DNA of 64,000 nt, from assembly GCF_009730915.1 (NCBI RefSeq), contig NC_052486.1, positions 21,419,589 through 21,483,588 on the forward strand. Reading direction: 5' to 3'. Made by a program: the position numbers and the translations under genes. The DNA comes from Dioscorea cayenensis subsp. rotundata. Taxonomy: Eukaryota > Streptophyta > Magnoliopsida > Dioscoreales > Dioscoreaceae. The notes below the pieces were generated by a model. That model did no database searches, had not been told where the DNA came from, and saw only the letters and a program-made list of their open reading frames with translations. Of the stretch, positions 60,025-64,000 are shown piece by piece; positions within the stretch are counted from its first letter, which is position 1; each line of letters starts with the position of its first letter.

Positions 60025-60400
60025 GTAGTGTGCAAACTAGACAGCTATAACGTGCCCCATGCATTTCATCCATCCCCTCCCCATCATCATCATCATCATG
60101 TCATGAGTTATTATTTTTTTTTTTATGTTTTTTAATTTTTTACTATTTATTGCGGTTACTGGATAATTTAAAAGTTAATTTTAAAGAATGTGATGAGCAA
60201 TGAGAGGATGACACGTGGTGGATAAGGGGAATACGTGGCAGTGAATGATAGGGTGGAATGGCTGTTGGATAGGTGAGAGAAGAAGAGGGGGGCAGTTACC
60301 TGCGGGTGCGGTAATGGTACCGTGCGGGGTACTCTCATGTAGGGACACGTGTTATGTCGGGTTGTATGGGGACCACCTCCTCCGCATCAGTCCCCCGTCA
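59816..60400 (-). promoter_or_regulatory. Upstream region of the GATA gene
   Basis: 5' leader and promoter region on the minus strand. Contains an (AAT)n tract at 59982-60023, about 170-210 bp before the ATG, and two G-boxes (CACGTG at 60212-60217 and 60346-60351). The stretch 60190-60420 is less AT-rich than its surroundings. Confidence 0.5.
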
Positions 60401-62410
60401 TCTTCCTATTTTAACCCCCACTGTTTATTGTTACTTTTTTTTTTCTTGGAATTTTCACAAAGACACCCATGAATTTGATTTTATTTGGGGCAAAATGTCT
60501 TGTTTACCAAATGACTCATAAATCAGCGGTAGACCTATTTTTTAAAAGTCTCCAATTCAAAATTTAATAAAAACAGTGATGATAACGGGTTGTTGTTTAT
60601 GGGTGTGAATTCACAGCTCAAAATATTAATTTCCCAGTTAAAAATATATTGGTTGAATGATCAATTTTTGGTCTGTGCATATGCCATAACTGTTTTGTAT
60701 TTCGTTAATAAAAAAATAATATTATTTTAATATTTATTTTTACTATGATAAAATTAATTATCTGTCCGTAATATGAAATTTATCCTTTATTTTAATATTT
60801 TTGTAAACCATAAATATCTTTGCTTTAAAAATCTGGGACAAAATAAAGAAAACCAAAATAAATGATAAATATTTTCAAAAAAAAATATTCTACATTTAAA
60901 ACAATTTTCATGCCATGTGATCATAAATAAAAGCCTGATTATTTATCAAATTTTTATATAGATTGCTATAGACAACTATTACATTAAACTTAAGAAAAAA
61001 ATTTTCAAGTAAAGTGAAAGGTAATTAGGTTAACAAACATATTTTATAAAAAAGAATATATGTAGAATTTTTATGGGGGTGAAAAGAAAACCTCTTCTTT
61101 TTCTACACCCTTTAACTTTTGACTTTTTGCTTTTTTTGTTTATAAAAAAAGAGTAATACGTTTATTATAGAGGACCATAATGTAAAAACTGGGTTGTCCA
61201 GCTGTTTACAGCTGTCACATCTCAGGTCCACGGAATGGACGGCCGAGATGGAATGGTTGGGGGGGAGGTGAGAGGAGTACGATGGTGACGGAAGTACGTC
61301 CGTACAGAATATTCCGATCCTACGTGGCATGCATGAGGGTGGCCCACCGTCGTTGACCAACTGGAAGATGACAGCTGTACTGTTTTTCGGCGGGCTGGAG
61401 TACGGCCCAGGACCGAACTTGGGCTCTATTGTGTATATATATAGATATTCCCTTCTTGCTCTGTCTCTCTCTCTCTCTCTCTCTCTGATTATTGTTAATT
61501 AATTATTAATTAATTGATTAAAATGGGGCTGTGAAACAAGGAATAGTTCATGAGCATCATTGGCCAACCACTCAATATTCTAATCATTCTAACAACTCAA
61601 GAGTTAAAGAAGAAAAAGTCAAAATTATAATTTCTATCTCAATAAAGAATCTTTATTTTGGTTTAAGAAACTTTTAAAAAATGCAAATTAATGAAGTCTT
61701 TTACACAGTTAAGGGTCTTTTTACAACCCAATTGAATATATATATGCATACATAATAAAAAACAATAAATGTAATGGTTTTGTCACGCGTCTTAAATGAA
61801 ATTATTCATTTTGTCTCAAAAAAGAAAAAATATGTTTATTTTGACTGATTTATTTGAGTTGACCCTTTTAATTAATATATGAGCTAAAATAATAAATTAT
61901 TGTGATAAATCTCTGTAAAAAAAAATAATAAACAACCTATTATCATTTGATTAATCAATATCAATTTTTTTGACTTAATATTTATTATAAAGTAATGATA
62001 CAAACAAATATTATAAATAAACAATCACTTAATTTATTGGTACTAATCTCTTATGTAAGATGATTATTTAAAAAAAAAAAACCTAAGATTGAACCCCAAA
62101 ATTCATACAATATGAAAGCACGTATGGTTGTGGAGTGTGCTCCACGCCTGAGTATATCCTTGATTTTTTTAAAAAAAAAATTGGAATATTTTTCACTAAT
62201 TTATTTAAAAAAACCAACATTATATATATAATAAATAAATAATAAATTAATACTATGAGCTAAAATACAACTAAAATGATAAATAATTCCATGGTCATTA
62301 TAGCATCTTAGGAACTAGTGAATGGAAGAGGCAAAGGAAGTGGTGTGCAAAAGGGAAGTGGGAAGTGGAATCAAAGGGGTGGAAGTTGGGGGCGGGTGGG
62401 CCCTCCATGT

Positions 62411-62431
62411 GAGAGAGAGAGAGAGAGAGAG
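62411..62431. repeat. (GA)n microsatellite
   Basis: About 10 GA units just upstream of the G-box cluster. Confidence 0.85.
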
Positions 62432-62456
62432 GTGCAACTCCCAAAGGGCATCGAAT

Positions 62457-62777
62457 CACGTGACGAGGGTGTGATGGGGATCCCGAGGACCCGCCCGCCA
62501 CTCTCTTGCACGTGCTCCCTCGTGCTCGCAATTACACCACAGCACGTGAACAGGAGGAGGAACTAGGGATAGCCTTCCACTCCCGCTGGACCATTTTAGT
62601 CACTTCTTCGAGTGGAAACTACTCCCGCGAGTGAGATTATCGTATGGTTATTATAGCATGGTGTCGGCTGAGGGATGATTAGCACGTGGGGGTCACTATC
62701 GGGTTCGGATCCGTACCTTGTGAGACCCAAACCCGAGTCCGAACCCGCTTGCCGACGACGCGGACCACCCTCACGTG
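62457..62777. promoter_or_regulatory. Cluster of five G-boxes
   Basis: CACGTG occurs at 62457-62462, 62509-62514, 62543-62548, 62683-62688 and 62772-62777, in a less AT-rich patch of about 320 bp. In plants such clusters act as bHLH/bZIP-bound promoter or enhancer elements. The nearest gene that I can see is the GATA gene, 2.6 kb to the left; the target may also lie beyond the window. Confidence 0.5.
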
Positions 62778-64000
62778 GGTTACGTAATGTGGACTCCATT
62801 CAACCCAAAGGCTGCGGAAACACTAGTACACTACTTGTTATTATATAAATATATATATATATTATATACAAATATCTCTTATTATTATTATTATTATTAT
62901 TATTTTTCTTTCTACTGGGATGCTTTATTGTTTACTATTATTGAACTAGAGGCCTAACAGGGCACAGCATGTGTGAGCACATGTTGATGGTGAGGGTAAA
63001 CCATGTGGCTCAATGAAGATGGCTCACAGGCTGAGGACCACCCTTCCTCACCCCTATTAACTTAGGTTGATATATAGAATACATCAACCGATGCAGTTAA
63101 ACATAGTGTAGTAAAAATTAGGTAACTACACTAAGTTTTAATTAGAGTTTATTAGTTTTAAGTTTTGATTTTTTTATAGTTATTGTAGATTTAATAAAAA
63201 TAAAGTTTAAACGGTTGAAATTTATTGAAATAGTGTGCATAAATTGATTGAACGATTTATATAAAAATATTGTACATCATATCTTTTAATATACACTATT
63301 TATAAACATAATAATATTATTTATTGAATAATACATAATCGTTAGATTGAAATCTAATGATTAATATGAACATTCATAAATTCAATCGTAGATGATGGAT
63401 GATCATATATAAATATAACTTATGTGAGTATATATTGCATGTCTTAGACCAATATACTACAAAGCATTATATATGACGAAGATATTCAGCTTTATGCTTG
63501 AATTATTGTGCTCCAAACTAAAAAAATACAAATATGTTGATTATTATGGTAAGTAAAAATACAAATACACTGACTGATTTAAATAAACATCACTAATAGT
63601 TACATTAGCTGGATCCTATTACAAGACTATTTTTATGATTAAGGATTAAGACTAGGAGGTAGGACGGACAAAGCATAGACTACGTTCAATCATAAGGGAA
63701 ACAGAGTAGCTGTCCCCAATCTAATTGTACTACCTAAGGATTATTAATTTATTTAACTTGCAAATATATATTTGCAATGATGATATATTATTTACACTAT
63801 TTTCAAGTGAAAGTTAGGTTGACTAAGTGTGTTTCACTCGTTGGGTTTAGCGATGGTCAATTGATGGGGTTCATGATTCCCAAGTAATAAATATATCAAT
63901 GTATATATTTACAAGTCAGAAGAGACTTTTTAACAGCTTAGTTTAATTGTGACATAGAATTTCATGAAGGAACTAAATTTAGTCAACAGGCACTTGGTTT

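Larger units (their letters stand above)
60401..64000. other. Right-end intergenic region
   Basis: No gene recognised on either strand. There are two less AT-rich patches, 61190-61490 (followed by a CT tract) and 62320-62830. The rest is AT-rich with a (TTA)n tract at about 62881-62903. The final kilobase is featureless to my reading. Confidence 0.45.

Noticed and set aside
1..64000. tRNA or rRNA genes
   Set aside because: I saw no cloverleaf or rRNA segments on reading both strands; a tRNAscan-type search was not possible.

Overview
This is a nuclear window from a flowering plant. The genes are intron-rich with GT-AG splice sites, and two SBP-box factors (one carrying a miR156 site), a plant-type GATA factor and plant DOXC-type 2-oxoglutarate dioxygenases are present. 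Between the genes lies AT-rich DNA full of microsatellites and nested transposable elements. A monocot is possible but the sequence does not settle the species. A run of exactly 1000 N marks an assembly gap (35813-36812).

Layout: (1) 0.4-7.2 kb, + strand: a nine-exon O-fucosyltransferase-family gene whose frame is broken twice by single extra bases. (2) 7.2-12.4 kb: intergenic DNA with a LINE-like stub, a fold-back MITE and a hAT-type element, each with target-site duplications (TSDs). (3) 12.5-18.3 kb, + strand: a tandem pair of SRG1-like 2OG-Fe(II) dioxygenases with identical intron positions. The first copy is intact; the second has three extra bases in one exon. (4) 21.0-22.1 kb, + strand: an SPL8-like SBP-box gene. 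(5) 23.8-32.7 kb, - strand: a second SBP-box gene, tail-to-tail with SPL8. Its last exon carries a miR156 target site and is separated from the SBP exons by a 7.8 kb intron full of repeats. (6) 33-44 kb: an LTR-like insertion, the gap, and a decayed Helitron split by a 5.09 kb insertion that has a 5-bp TSD but no LTR pair that I can see. (7) 46.6-47.1 kb, - strand: a small dsRNA-binding-domain ORF. (8) 50.1-52.4 kb: a cluster of broken fragments of unrelated host genes (inositol transporter, plastid-type pyruvate kinase, F-box-like). (9) 53.7-55.3 kb: a probable solo LTR. (10) 57.8-58.2 kb: a MITE with a 9-bp TSD. (11) 58.8-59.8 kb, - strand: a two-exon GATA factor. (12) 60-64 kb: no gene seen, but a dense cluster of CACGTG G-boxes at 62.46-62.78 kb.

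The genes are separate eukaryotic loci and not an operon or pathway. The two SPL factors and the GATA factor are developmental regulators; the dioxygenases and the O-fucosyltransferase are metabolic or secretory-pathway enzymes. I did not find a clearly new biological system. The strongest leads are the miR156-regulated SPL gene model with its very long intron, the Helitron / unknown-insertion nest, the mosaic of captured gene fragments beside an isolated dsRBD ORF, and the fact that all five frame breaks in genes are +1 insertions, which points to assembly error as much as to gene death.
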